From: a virus
Virus record (IMG/VR): IMGVR_UViG_3300042878_001826
Location: 86,252-150,251 of that record
Reading direction: 5' to 3' (one strand)
Length of the DNA: 64,000 bases
Shown piece by piece: positions 23,073 through 30,990 of the stretch; position 1 is the stretch's first letter; each line of letters begins with the position of its first letter. The position numbers and the translations under genes were made by a program. A model generated the notes under the pieces. The model had not been told where the DNA came from. It ran no database searches and saw only the letters and a list, made by a program, of their open reading frames with translations.

Positions 23073-23348
23073 ATGACTAGAATATTTAGATTCGACGAGT
23101 TCAACAAAATAGAGTCCACAATCTTTAGATTGAAGACTATCGAAAGAACTGATGAAGAAGTTTGTTATACAGGAACATTGACAATAAACGGTGAAAAGAT
23201 AGTAGGTCAAATATTCTGTGAAAAAAACGGAGATTTAGAGTGCTTTCAGTTCTATGATAAGAATGGTAAAGATATATGTGACACATACGGACAAAGTATA
23301 GTCGAGTCAATAATAAAAGAAAAAATAAAAAGATTAAAAAGAAAATGA
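23073..23348 (+). CDS. Unknown small protein, first gene of the 23-32 kb operon
   Basis: A 91-residue protein starting M-T-R-I-F-R-F-D-E-F-N-K, a looser match to the capsid-targeting-like peptide. It has a central beta hairpin (Y-T-G-T-L-T-I-N-G-E-K-I-V-G-Q-I-F) and ends I-I-K-E-K-I-K-R-L-K-R-K, a loose match to the shared C-terminal tail, so it is one of the few proteins that could have both signals. The start follows the host-like promoter; an upstream open extension would run through it. ATGA overlap with the next gene. Confidence 0.7.
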   Translation: MTRIFRFDEFNKIESTIFRLKTIERTDEEVCYTGTLTINGEKIVGQIFCEKNGDLECFQFYDKNGKDICDTYGQSIVESIIKEKIKRLKRK

Positions 23349-23953
23349 AATACGAAAAACAAAACATATTCTTCATAAGTGATTTACACCTCTTTCATAA
23401 GAACGTGATAAAATTCGACAACAGACCATTTGTGGATGTTGAAGAAATGCACGTTGAAATGATTAAAAGGTGGAACAACGTTGTTGGGGAAAACGACATC
23501 GTCTACAACTTAGGAGACCTTTCTTTTGGAAGAAGTGATGGGACCAAATGGTTTGTACACTCTCTGAAAGGAAAGATTATACATATTATGGGAAACCATG
23601 ATAAGATGAAAGACATCATTGCAGTTGATAGAATGGATGGAGTCCACGAATACGGAACTGAAATCTGGGTAAAAGATGAAGACAACGAAGGATTGAGAGG
23701 TTGCAACGGATACCAGCAAATCATAATGAGTCATTATCCAATCTTTTCTTGGAACAGAAGCCACTATGGATCTTGGCATCTTCACGGACACACTCACGGA
23801 TCTTTAATGGCTACTCAACAAGAGTACTACAAAAGAAAAGTAATGGATGTTGGATGTCCTTGTATAGACTACACACCAATCTCATACGAGCAGGTGAAAG
23901 CAGAAATGAAGAAAAAGAAAGTAGGAGTAGTTGATCATCACGGAGAAAAATAA
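23345..23953 (+). CDS. Calcineurin-like metallophosphoesterase
   Basis: A 202-residue enzyme with the full dimetal signature: I-S-D13-L-H15, N-L-G-D-L-S, G-N-H-D, M-S-H-Y-P and H-L-H-G-H-T-H-G. This small family, starting with S-D-L-H-x-x-H-x-N-V/I-I, hydrolyses phosphodiesters or phosphomonoesters and is common in T4-like phages. Substrate unknown; cyclic nucleotides, RNA ends or nucleotide defence signals are possible. It is second in the operon, coupled by ATGA to the gene before it. Confidence 0.88.
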   Translation: MKYEKQNIFFISDLHLFHKNVIKFDNRPFVDVEEMHVEMIKRWNNVVGENDIVYNLGDLSFGRSDGTKWFVHSLKGKIIHIMGNHDKMKDIIAVDRMDGVHEYGTEIWVKDEDNEGLRGCNGYQQIIMSHYPIFSWNRSHYGSWHLHGHTHGSLMATQQEYYKRKVMDVGCPCIDYTPISYEQVKAEMKKKKVGVVDHHGEK

Positions 23954-23957
23954 AGAT

Positions 23958-24290
23958 ATGACAGAAAGATGGGATTGTATGGCAGTTGTTTGTATCGAAC
24001 CAATCGAAGGACTTCGTGTTGGCTCTACATATAAAGTAAAAGGACAAGGTAATCTAGAATACAACGCAGCGACTGATAAGAAAGGTTGGGGATTGTGTTT
24101 AGAAGATGATTGGGTTGGTTGCTTTGATGAAAACAACAATCCTATTAAAGATTCATGGAAACGAAAATATGAGGATAGAACCAGATGGGTCTATATGACA
24201 TTGGATGAATTAGAAAGACACTTCATAACAGACGATGAAAACTATGAGATATACAGAAGAGACGAAAGATTAAAATCATTAGGAATATGA
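23958..24290 (+). CDS. Unknown protein with shared C-terminal tail motif
   Basis: A 110-residue protein starting M-T-E-R-W-D-C-M-A-V-V. The first half is an SH3-like beta barrel candidate (G-L-R-V-G-S-T-Y-K-V-K-G, W-G-L-C-L-E-D-D-W-V-G-C-F-D). It ends Y-R-R-D-E-R-L-K-S-L-G-I, a clear tail match. The ATG was chosen in the AATAAAGAT context just after the phosphoesterase stop codon. Function unknown. Confidence 0.72.
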   Translation: MTERWDCMAVVCIEPIEGLRVGSTYKVKGQGNLEYNAATDKKGWGLCLEDDWVGCFDENNNPIKDSWKRKYEDRTRWVYMTLDELERHFITDDENYEIYRRDERLKSLGI

Positions 24291-24664
24291 AATATAAAGA
24301 CAACAACTTTTCGAAGTTCCAGGATCGTCAGAGAGATGGTGAGGTTGGATATTACTCTTCTTCAAAGTCTGATAGACAGGTAAGAAGAGAGCAAGAACAT
24401 CGTCTTTCTCTTTTCTATTCAAAGTATCTTTCTAAAAAAGTAGAAAAGGATTGGTGGTTGTGTCTAAGTTTCGACGACAAGCAGAGATTAGAGACATCAT
24501 ACTATAATCAAGAGCAGATGATGGAAGAGAAAGATCGAATGAGTATGTGGTCTAACTTTGAGTTCTTCGATACTTGGAAAGAATGGTTTGAACATATCGC
24601 TGATGAATACAAACCAGACAGGATAAAATATAGAGAAAGTAAGTTGAAAAAACTGGGTATATGA
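24287..24664 (+). CDS. Unknown protein with shared C-terminal tail motif
   Basis: A 125-residue, charged and aromatic protein with Q-D-R-Q-R-D-G-E near the N-terminus and W-W-L-C-L-S-F-D-D-K in the middle. It ends K-Y-R-E-S-K-L-K-K-L-G-I. Coupled to both neighbours by ATGA overlaps. No family recognised beyond the shared tail. Confidence 0.7.
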   Translation: MKYKDNNFSKFQDRQRDGEVGYYSSSKSDRQVRREQEHRLSLFYSKYLSKKVEKDWWLCLSFDDKQRLETSYYNQEQMMEEKDRMSMWSNFEFFDTWKEWFEHIADEYKPDRIKYRESKLKKLGI

Positions 24665-24939
24665 ATTTTTTTTTGATTAAAGATGGTGGAAAGTATTATC
24701 TTTGCTTAAAAGACGAACTTATAAAATGTGTGATGAAAGGAAGACTGACACCTCCGACTTTCTTCCGTCTTGAAAAGAGAATGTTCTCAACTCGTTTGGA
24801 ATTTGACAAAACACACTCTATTATAAAAAAGGAACTATCTGAACTTGTTTGGACTCTGAAAGAAGGCGAAGACTATTCTTATGACGAAGTAATACTACCA
24901 TTACTTAGAGAAGCTAAGTTAAAAAATATAGGACTATGA
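24661..24939 (+). CDS. Unknown protein with shared C-terminal tail motif
   Basis: A 92-residue basic protein starting M-N-F-F-L-I-K-D-G-G-K-Y-Y-L-C-L and ending L-L-R-E-A-K-L-K-N-I-G-L. The Y-Y-L-C-L-K-D-E strand recalls W-W-L-C-L-S-F-D-D in the gene before and W-G-L-C-L-E-D-D before that, so these three consecutive genes may be diverged duplicates. ATGA overlaps on both sides. Function unknown. Confidence 0.7.
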   Translation: MNFFLIKDGGKYYLCLKDELIKCVMKGRLTPPTFFRLEKRMFSTRLEFDKTHSIIKKELSELVWTLKEGEDYSYDEVILPLLREAKLKNIGL

Positions 24940-25376
24940 ACGCAGATGAAATAAAATCATTGCTTGAAGAAGTGTTCTTCGAAGAGGAATACAAGATTTG
25001 TGATTTAGACTATGTAAAGTATGAACATAAACTGAAAAGAATATTTGTAAAATGTTATTCAGAGAAGTTGAATAATCATATGTCTATGTTAGTGATAGAC
25101 AACTACATCATAGGAACTACGATAGTAGAAGATGTGTGGCAGATTACATGGACGCTTCCAAAGCAGAACTATTATATGAACATACCTGGAACAAGCACGA
25201 AGAGAAACCCAAGAGATGTTGGTGATCCAAAGTCATTTCTGATGCTGTCGAAGGAGAAGTTGAAAGACGTAATCTTGATAAACGAAATGAATCGAAGATT
25301 GATGGAGGATATGGGTAGAATGAAGGATGAACCAACGACCATTGTAAGAGACTTTAAACTAAAAAAAATATTATGA
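24936..25376 (+). CDS. Unknown protein with shared C-terminal tail motif
   Basis: A 146-residue protein, alpha-beta-alpha in appearance: N-terminal acidic helix (E-I-K-S-L-L-E-E-V-F-F-E-E), a beta segment around residues 35-72, and a C-terminal helical region ending I-V-R-D-F-K-L-K-K-I-L. Coupled by ATGA to the genes on both sides. Function unknown. Confidence 0.7.
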   Translation: MNADEIKSLLEEVFFEEEYKICDLDYVKYEHKLKRIFVKCYSEKLNNHMSMLVIDNYIIGTTIVEDVWQITWTLPKQNYYMNIPGTSTKRNPRDVGDPKSFLMLSKEKLKDVILINEMNRRLMEDMGRMKDEPTTIVRDFKLKKIL

Positions 25377-25798
25377 GAGAAGAAATAGAAACGGAAAAAT
25401 CACTGGCTCAGCTGAAAAGATTCATCGTAAGAGAAATGAAAAACCAAAGTGCGGATTGGGTAAAAACAAAGATTCAACCTAGCTATGGACCTGACCAAAA
25501 AGGATTCAAATCAGAGTATCTAAAAATTCTTAAAGAGATTAAAAGGAATAATGATGCTGATGATAATAGACCATACTATATACATCTTTGTGATGGTAGA
25601 GACGAATGTAAATACGAACTAAAGGATATTGGTCTGTCTAAAATAAGATTCTATTTTCTACTTCAATATGTAAAGAGATTCTGTAAGAGACGAGACGAGC
25701 TACAGAAAAAAGAAAGACTTGCTGTTCATTGGGAAAGTTTCTTAAAAAGAAACAAAGTGTTGGATAGAGATAGAAAGATTGATGAAATTTTAAAATAA
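25373..25798 (+). CDS. Unknown basic protein with shared C-terminal tail motif
   Basis: A 141-residue basic protein starting M-R-E-E-I-E-T-E-K-S-L-A-Q-L-K-R-F, mostly helical with one beta segment (Y-Y-I-H-L-C-D-G). It ends V-L-D-R-D-R-K-I-D-E-I-L-K. Five bases separate it from the next gene. Function unknown. Confidence 0.7.
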   Translation: MREEIETEKSLAQLKRFIVREMKNQSADWVKTKIQPSYGPDQKGFKSEYLKILKEIKRNNDADDNRPYYIHLCDGRDECKYELKDIGLSKIRFYFLLQYVKRFCKRRDELQKKERLAVHWESFLKRNKVLDRDRKIDEILK

Positions 25799-25803
25799 TA
25801 AAG

Positions 25804-26682
25804 ATGAAAGATATAAAGAGTTTTTGTAAGATGTTTGATTTGAACATAGCAAGTTTTGACGACTTCGAATACTACAAGAATCAATTCTCACGTATTGATA
25901 GATGGAAGAACCTTGACGAGCTTATTACACTATATGAAAAGGCAGAGTCAGAGATTGGAGACATGTTTGAATATCGTATGTCTAAGATTGACGAAATTGT
26001 TGCATTTGTTAAAGGAACTCGTGCATACAACGATATGGCAGACGAAAATCTTATTCCAGATTATCCGACTAACAAGAGCTTCGAATATTCTGAGGGAGTG
26101 AACTATCTTTCTATTGACTTAAAGATGGCGAACTGGCAAGCAATGAAGAAATACGATCCATCTTTTATAAATGAATTAGGTGAAACCTATTCTGAGTTCT
26201 TGAATAAGTTTGGAGTACCAGAGGTATTCCATAAATCAAAACATTTCAGACAGTATATCTTTGGAAATCTAAATCCAAAGAAACAGATAAAGGCACAAAG
26301 AGTGATGATTGAAGACATCAAAAACGCTATGTCAAAATATGGTCTTAAAATAGAGTGTATTAAACACGACGAGATTATCTACTCTTTTGAAAAGATAGAA
26401 GATGTTAGAGAGATTATCGAAGGATTGGATGGTGAAGATTTTACTATAACACCATTTACTATTAAAAAAGTTGAAAACTTCAGAATAAATCAGTATCTTT
26501 GTAAAGATAGTGGTGAAATACTACATAGCGAGCCAGTTGGATGTAATGGTCATAAGTTTTTTATGTATTTGAAAAAATATATCTTCAACGAGCCATATGA
26601 CATCAGAGACTTGTATTTCCGAATGGATGGCGAGCTTGCAATCTGGAGCACAGACAACTTAAAATTAGAATTGAATGACTGA
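25804..26682 (+). CDS. Unknown protein with possible PolA-like palm motifs
   Basis: A 292-residue protein. L-S-I-D-L-K-M-A-N-W-Q-A-M-K (residues about 101-114) and C-I-K-H-D-E-I-I-Y-S-F (about 188-198) resemble motifs A (D-x-S/L-x-x-E/N) and C (H-D-E) of family A DNA polymerases. Between them F-G-N-L-N-P-K-K-Q-I-K-A-Q could stand for the motif B helix. The spacing is compressed and the protein is far too short for a full polymerase, so it may be a relic, a primase-like relative, or an unrelated fold. No exonuclease domain is present. It sits mid-operon before the SLOG gene. Confidence 0.6.
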   Translation: MKDIKSFCKMFDLNIASFDDFEYYKNQFSRIDRWKNLDELITLYEKAESEIGDMFEYRMSKIDEIVAFVKGTRAYNDMADENLIPDYPTNKSFEYSEGVNYLSIDLKMANWQAMKKYDPSFINELGETYSEFLNKFGVPEVFHKSKHFRQYIFGNLNPKKQIKAQRVMIEDIKNAMSKYGLKIECIKHDEIIYSFEKIEDVREIIEGLDGEDFTITPFTIKKVENFRINQYLCKDSGEILHSEPVGCNGHKFFMYLKKYIFNEPYDIRDLYFRMDGELAIWSTDNLKLELND

Positions 26683-26935
26683 CATTTACTTTTATGATAC
26701 CAACAAAAAACTTATACTGAAAGATGTTATAGATGATAAGGTTGTTGGTTTTGATACTGTGTTTGCAAAAACGAGAGCAACAGAGTATCTCAGAAAGATT
26801 GGTATACCAGCGAGTGTGAAGTCGTTTGAAAAAGCGACTATACTAAATAAGTTCAATGGTACTTTCTGTATAAAAGTTTATTTGAATGATACCGCAACAA
26901 TAAGAGAAATTATATTAAAAAACATATTAGACTAA
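26675..26935 (+). CDS. Unknown small protein with weak C-terminal tail match
   Basis: An 86-residue protein, M-T-D-I-Y-F-Y-D-T-N-K-K-L-I-L-K to T-I-R-E-I-I-L-K-N-I-L-D. The ending matches the tail pattern apart from the K/R position. It starts eight bases inside the preceding gene and its stop shares a base with the next ATG. Function unknown. Confidence 0.68.
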   Translation: MTDIYFYDTNKKLILKDVIDDKVVGFDTVFAKTRATEYLRKIGIPASVKSFEKATILNKFNGTFCIKVYLNDTATIREIILKNILD

Positions 26936-27549
26936 TGGATATTTTCAACACAAAAATAGATCTTACTAAAATAACTTGTCATTCCGGTGGTGCCACCGGT
27001 GCTGATACAGTTTGGGATGAAATTGGTGAAGAGTTTGGTGTTAAGACTAAGGCTTATTCATATAGAACAAAGTCTCACGTATCTCCAAATAAAGTAGAGA
27101 TTTCGGATGCAGATTATGAAGAAGGTGTTATTCAAATAACCAAAGCAAACAAAACTTTGGGTAGATTTGGTATTCATAAGTATATGAGTTTGTTGGCCAG
27201 AAACTGGGCACAAGTTAAATATTCAAAGCAAGTTTTTGCTATCGGTACTATAATCAAAGCAGGTGAGAAATCTGTTAAAGGATATAAGAACAACTCTAAG
27301 AATGATGTAGTTGATGGTGGTACTGGATATGCTGTAATGATGGCGATAAACCAAGAAAACGATGTTTTTGTTTTTGATCAGATTAAAGATAAATGGTTTA
27401 GATGGTCTTACAATTCTCTTAGGTTTGTAGAATTAAAAGAAGTACCTTTGATAACAGAACAGGATTTTGCTGGTATAGGAACCAGAGAGATTCAACCAAA
27501 TGGAATAAAAGCAATCAGAGATGTTTATGAAAAAACATTTCTTAAATAA
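26935..27549 (+). CDS. SLOG-superfamily nucleotide-binding protein
   Basis: A 204-residue Rossmann-like protein. The N-terminus has H-S-G-G-A-T-G-A-D (16-24), the glycine-rich SLOG/LOG/DprA nucleotide-binding loop, and F-A-G-I-G-T-R-E-I lies near residue 178. SLOG proteins bind NAD-like or cytokinin-like nucleotides, act as sensors in CBASS/Thoeris-type defence, or as nucleotide hydrolases. In phages this family is often annotated as hypothetical. It lies immediately before an RNA ligase gene, and a NADAR gene lies further along the same operon. An NAD or ADP-ribose role is inferred. Confidence 0.7.
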   Translation: MDIFNTKIDLTKITCHSGGATGADTVWDEIGEEFGVKTKAYSYRTKSHVSPNKVEISDADYEEGVIQITKANKTLGRFGIHKYMSLLARNWAQVKYSKQVFAIGTIIKAGEKSVKGYKNNSKNDVVDGGTGYAVMMAINQENDVFVFDQIKDKWFRWSYNSLRFVELKEVPLITEQDFAGIGTREIQPNGIKAIRDVYEKTFLK

Positions 27550-27557
27550 AAATAAAA

Positions 27558-28874
27558 ATGGTAAAGATAGTAGAAATTGTAACGATAACTAATTTGATTC
27601 CAGTCTTCAAAGAAGGAGCTGAGGCAAATGCTATTCAAGTAGCTAAGTTTAGTTTTGATAATGGTGGTGAATGTGGTTTTAATGTGATTGCACAGAAAGG
27701 CTTATATGAGATAGGTTCAAAGGCAATCTATATCCAACCAGACTATTGTCTTTCTGAAAACGACTTATTTATGAGTTTCATTGCACCTGGTGGAGATCCA
27801 AAGAGATCTAGATTAGGTAAGCAAAATCGTATTCGTGCGATTAAGTTTAACTTTTCTTTCGAAGGTTCTAACGACCCTATTTATTCAAATGGTGTCTTAC
27901 TACCTTTAGAAGAAGTAGAAGCTTTCTTGTTTGAAGGTGATGAAAACTATTGCTTCTATAGTGATATGCCTTCTCCTGAAGCATATAGAGAATTAGACTT
28001 AGCAGAAGAGTTGGGTGTCACTAAGTATGAAGAACCAGAAACTGCAGGCTCTGGTTTAATCGCTGGTGAGTTCCCTTCTTTTATGTATAAGACTGATGAA
28101 CAAAACATCAACAACATTGTAGACCACGTCAAAAAGATAATAACAGAAGGTCAGGAAATGGGAATCACTATCAAACGTGATGGTAGTTCTCACACGACTT
28201 ACTTCAAATTAGAAGGTGAAGACTACAAATCTGGTGTTTGTTCCAGAGCTCAAGAAAAGAAAATGGATCAAACCTTTGTTACTGAATACTTAGATGAAGA
28301 TAAAAATCTTTATCATAGATACTTTGATAAAGACACTATGACTAAAGGATGGTTTTGTGATAATTTATCTCAGTTCAGAGAAGATGATGAAATGGATGGT
28401 TTTGAAGCAATCACTAAAGAAGTAAAAGACTCTTGGATTGAATTGGCTACAAACTCTGGACTATTGGAAAATGGTTTAGCTTATTGTAAAGAGCATGGAT
28501 TGCAGCTTGCTTTCCGTGGAGAGATTATCGGACAAGGATTGAAAGGTTCTGGAAACAAAGTGAATCCGGATTCAAATGAAAAACAGAAACTTGTTCTTTT
28601 CGGGATTGATGATTTGTCTGAAGGATTCTCTAAAAGAATCAACTATTCATCTCCTCACAATTTGAGAGATGTTTCTAAGATTCTTGGGATTGAATACACT
28701 CCGGTGTTTATCGCTAAGTTTGCGACCTATGAAGCTCTTTGTGAATACTGTGATGGTATCTTTGCTAAAGAGAAATCAGAGGGTAGAATCATTGAGGGTG
28801 TTGTTGTAAGAACTCTGTACACAAATGACTTGAGTTGTAAGTACATGAATCCTGAATATGATGCTAAGAAATGA
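27558..28874 (+). CDS. RNA ligase, DraRnl (Rnl5)-like
   Basis: A 438-residue ligase. The first 120 residues look like an OB-fold (F-N-V-I-A-Q-K-G-L-Y-E-I-G, R-I-R-A-I-K-F), placed before the catalytic domain as in the Deinococcus DraRnl/Rnl5 family. The nucleotidyltransferase core starts with I-T-I-K206-R-D-G-S-S (motif I, AMP-accepting lysine), L-A-F-R-G-E-I-I-G (motif III-like), I-E-G-V-V-V-R (motif IV) and S-C-K-Y (motif V). These enzymes use ATP to seal nicked RNA with a 3'-OH/5'-P. Here it likely repairs RNA cut by host nucleases. Followed by a terminator hairpin. Confidence 0.82.
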   Translation: MVKIVEIVTITNLIPVFKEGAEANAIQVAKFSFDNGGECGFNVIAQKGLYEIGSKAIYIQPDYCLSENDLFMSFIAPGGDPKRSRLGKQNRIRAIKFNFSFEGSNDPIYSNGVLLPLEEVEAFLFEGDENYCFYSDMPSPEAYRELDLAEELGVTKYEEPETAGSGLIAGEFPSFMYKTDEQNINNIVDHVKKIITEGQEMGITIKRDGSSHTTYFKLEGEDYKSGVCSRAQEKKMDQTFVTEYLDEDKNLYHRYFDKDTMTKGWFCDNLSQFREDDEMDGFEAITKEVKDSWIELATNSGLLENGLAYCKEHGLQLAFRGEIIGQGLKGSGNKVNPDSNEKQKLVLFGIDDLSEGFSKRINYSSPHNLRDVSKILGIEYTPVFIAKFATYEALCEYCDGIFAKEKSEGRIIEGVVVRTLYTNDLSCKYMNPEYDAKK

Positions 28875-28899
28875 TTGTTTCTAAAAACTTATATATAGA

Positions 28900-28918
28900 G
28901 AAGGGAGAAAATCCCTTC
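28900..28918 (+). terminator. Intrinsic terminator
   Basis: GAAGGGA / TCCCTTC stem with a GAAAA loop after the RNA ligase; the following T-run is weak, so partial termination is likely. Confidence 0.5.
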
Positions 28919-28935
28919 AAAATATATGAGTCGAT

Positions 28936-29505
28936 ATGCTATCAAGAGAACGTCTGATAAGAATGGTGAGAAGGTCTCAGACCTATATTTCCATATTTAT
29001 ATTTTTGTCAGTATTCTTGGTTTGTTGGAAGTTTGCCAATTTGGACATACGTGAGATACAGCTTTCAAACTGGGGCAAGTCTGGATGGATTGGAAGAATA
29101 TGGAATTCCGCGGTGTGTCTTTTCGCGGTATCGATATTTGTGAACTCTTTTCTTTATTTAAAGAACAATACTAGAATAAAGTATAAGAAAAAGTTTTATT
29201 TTTTATTTGGATTCTTATCGACTTGTCTTTTTGCAGTAGGTTTTTTCAACATAGATTATAGACTGATACACAATGTTTCCGCAGGGCTTTATTTCTTCTT
29301 CTATCCTCTGACTATATTTATGTTTGCTTATCTGAATCGAAAATATATGCAGTATTCTGATTGGTTACAAAAGGTTATAATATCAACATCGATGGCCGTG
29401 TTTCCTATAATACTTTTGAGTATGTTTCATGGGATGGCGATTGCAGAGATTGCACATACTTTTTTAGTAATTTTGTACAACATTAAAATAGCACGACATG
29501 AGTGA
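28936..29505 (+). CDS. Multi-span membrane protein of unknown function
   Basis: A 189-residue protein with about five or six hydrophobic segments: residues about 18-33, 54-70, 85-103, 112-133 and 145-180. The third to fourth loop carries N-I-D-Y-R-L-I-H-N-V-S-A-G, and the general look recalls DUF998/Frag1-type membrane proteins. A positively charged N-terminus (R-E-R-L-I-R-M-V-R-R) suggests inside orientation. It overlaps the next gene by eight bases. It may act at the host inner membrane, for example in superinfection exclusion, but no motif shows this. Confidence 0.72.
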   Translation: MLSRERLIRMVRRSQTYISIFIFLSVFLVCWKFANLDIREIQLSNWGKSGWIGRIWNSAVCLFAVSIFVNSFLYLKNNTRIKYKKKFYFLFGFLSTCLFAVGFFNIDYRLIHNVSAGLYFFFYPLTIFMFAYLNRKYMQYSDWLQKVIISTSMAVFPIILLSMFHGMAIAEIAHTFLVILYNIKIARHE

Positions 29506-29794
29506 CTACTTCATAAAATATAAAAGCCTTGCGATTCACGCACATCAAACATCTAAACTAATAAATAAATATTCGTATAAAGTTATTCCAATCGCAAGCG
29601 ATATGGAGTATGAGTACATACGTCTTAGGTTTCCTTATGCAAACTGTATAAGGATGGATCTGAGAGAACAACTCTTTGGTAAGAATCTTCAAAAGACACT
29701 ACCAAAAAAGATAATGAAGGAAGTCTGCAATCTTGTCGAGGTTAAATCACTGATAAGAGACGAAAGGCTTGAAAGACTTTTGAACAATGAATAA
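29498..29794 (+). CDS. Unknown protein with shared C-terminal tail motif
   Basis: A 98-residue basic protein starting M-S-D-Y-F-I-K-Y-K-S-L and ending L-I-R-D-E-R-L-E-R-L-L-N-N-E. It includes V-I-P-I-A-S-D-M-E-Y-E-Y. Function unknown; the tail, with a three-residue extension, links it to the rest of the operon. Confidence 0.7.
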   Translation: MSDYFIKYKSLAIHAHQTSKLINKYSYKVIPIASDMEYEYIRLRFPYANCIRMDLREQLFGKNLQKTLPKKIMKEVCNLVEVKSLIRDERLERLLNNE

Positions 29795-29809
29795 TTTTTG
29801 ATATATTTG
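29779..29809 (+). promoter_or_regulatory. Host-like promoter, TTTG-N19-TATATTTG, near-leaderless
   Basis: TTTG (29779-29782), 19 bases, TATATTTG (29802-29809), then only four bases to the ATG at 29814. It lets the second half of the operon be transcribed separately. Confidence 0.65.
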
Positions 29810-29813
29810 TTAT

Positions 29814-30185
29814 ATGAGTGATATTGTTATAAAAATGACTCCGTTTATTTTTGAAGACGGAAATACATACTACTTTCAGATAGAAGATAGAGATAGTAGT
29901 AATGACTATCATGATCTTTATGTCTATAAAAAGGTAGTTATTAAAAGAAAGTTTCTTTGGTGGAAGTGGGAAAACATTCGTTATGATTTAATAAATGAAA
30001 GTCCTGAGTTAGTTGATACTAAATTGAATATTAGTGAAATCAAATCTGATATAAAAAAGATAATCATAGCAAAATCTGCAAACCATCAGATAAGGGGCTG
30101 GGATGGCTTCGTCGGTAATGTACCAGAGGAACTAAAGAAGTCTATGCAAAGAGATTCTAAATTAAATGATTTATTCAACGAATGA
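29814..30185 (+). CDS. Unknown protein with shared C-terminal tail motif
   Basis: A 123-residue protein. A beta-rich first half (I-V-I-K-M-T-P-F-I-F, Y-Y-F-Q-I-E-D, V-V-I-K-R-K-F-L-W-W-K-W) is followed by helices. It ends Q-R-D-S-K-L-N-D-L-F-N-E. It overlaps the next gene by ATGA. Function unknown. Confidence 0.7.
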   Translation: MSDIVIKMTPFIFEDGNTYYFQIEDRDSSNDYHDLYVYKKVVIKRKFLWWKWENIRYDLINESPELVDTKLNISEIKSDIKKIIIAKSANHQIRGWDGFVGNVPEELKKSMQRDSKLNDLFNE

Positions 30186-30616
30186 AACTAGGACTAGACA
30201 TACACGGTGTTATTGACTCAAACCCAAAATCTTTTGCGTTTATGAGTCAATCTGTTATTTCCAACAATGGAGAAGTACATATCATCACCGGTGGTTCGTG
30301 GACAACAGAACTCGAAAATCAGCTTAAAGATTATGGTATTCAGTGGACTTCTCACTTTTCAGTGTACGACTATCTTGTCGACTCTGGAATAGACAGTATC
30401 GGAACTATTCAGTTTCCTGATGGAACTATTCAAGAGAAGTTTGACTACGACCTTTGGGACACTATAAAGGCAGGATATTGTAAGTCAAATGAGATTGATT
30501 TACATATTGATGATACTGAAGTTTATTCAAAATATTTTACTACACCATTCTTATTATACAAGTCTTCAGAAGACTTTGAGAAGATTTCTCATATAGATAT
30601 AAGAAAACATATGTAG
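30182..30616 (+). CDS. HAD-like phosphatase family protein with altered motif I
   Basis: A 144-residue HAD-fold protein. The nucleophile region is L-G-L-D6-I-H8-G-V-I-D, where the usual second aspartate (acid/base) is histidine. I-I-T-G-G-S gives motif II and L-H-I-D-D-T gives motif IV. This variant may be catalytically different or bind without cleaving. Similar short HAD proteins in T4-like phages are described as nucleotide or 5'-phosphate phosphatases. It is ATGA-coupled to the gene before. Confidence 0.75.
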   Translation: MKLGLDIHGVIDSNPKSFAFMSQSVISNNGEVHIITGGSWTTELENQLKDYGIQWTSHFSVYDYLVDSGIDSIGTIQFPDGTIQEKFDYDLWDTIKAGYCKSNEIDLHIDDTEVYSKYFTTPFLLYKSSEDFEKISHIDIRKHM

Positions 30617-30636
30617 CTTTTGTGTATATAACATAC

Positions 30637-30990
30637 ATGAATGTAAATTATGGAATAAAAGAACCACAGGTGGAAATAGACCTGGACAATCCAATCTTTG
30701 TCTACTACATAAACGTGAACGGACTGTCACCACAAAGGGCGAATGAAGTAATCAGTCAGGTCAAAGATCAATGGAGTTATTCGAACGTCGTTACCTGGAT
30801 TGTTCCTCGTCAACAAGGAGATACAAAGATAGAATGTGTCTATGATGGTAGAATAAAAGAAAGAAGTGAGGAACTTAAAGAACTTATCGAAGAGATAAAC
30901 GAAAAGGTAGACTTGATGTCACAGTCTTCTAGCTTCGAAGACTTTAAAATCATAGTAAGAGACTGGAGATTAAAAACTCTATTAAAGTAA
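30637..30990 (+). CDS. Unknown protein with shared C-terminal tail motif
   Basis: A 117-residue protein starting M-N-V-N-Y-G-I-K-E-P. It has F-V-Y-Y-I-N-V-N-G-L-S-P-Q-R-A-N-E and V-V-T-W-I-V-P-R-Q near the middle. It ends I-V-R-D-W-R-L-K-T-L-L-K. The ATG was preferred over a GTG five codons upstream because TATATAACATAC directly precedes it. I-N-V-N-G-L plus V-P-R-Q recalls T4-like small host-takeover proteins, but no call is made. Confidence 0.68.
   Translation: MNVNYGIKEPQVEIDLDNPIFVYYINVNGLSPQRANEVISQVKDQWSYSNVVTWIVPRQQGDTKIECVYDGRIKERSEELKELIEEINEKVDLMSQSSSFEDFKIIVRDWRLKTLLK

Noticed and set aside
23503-24139. Several overlapping minus-strand frames opposite the metallophosphoesterase and the next gene
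   Set aside because: The plus-strand frames have clear motifs and ATGA coupling; the opposite frames have none.
28926-29054. Alternative 42-codon plus-strand frame overlapping the membrane-protein start
   Set aside because: It has an ATG in reasonable context, but the overlapping 189-codon frame has consistent membrane segments and couples to the next gene.
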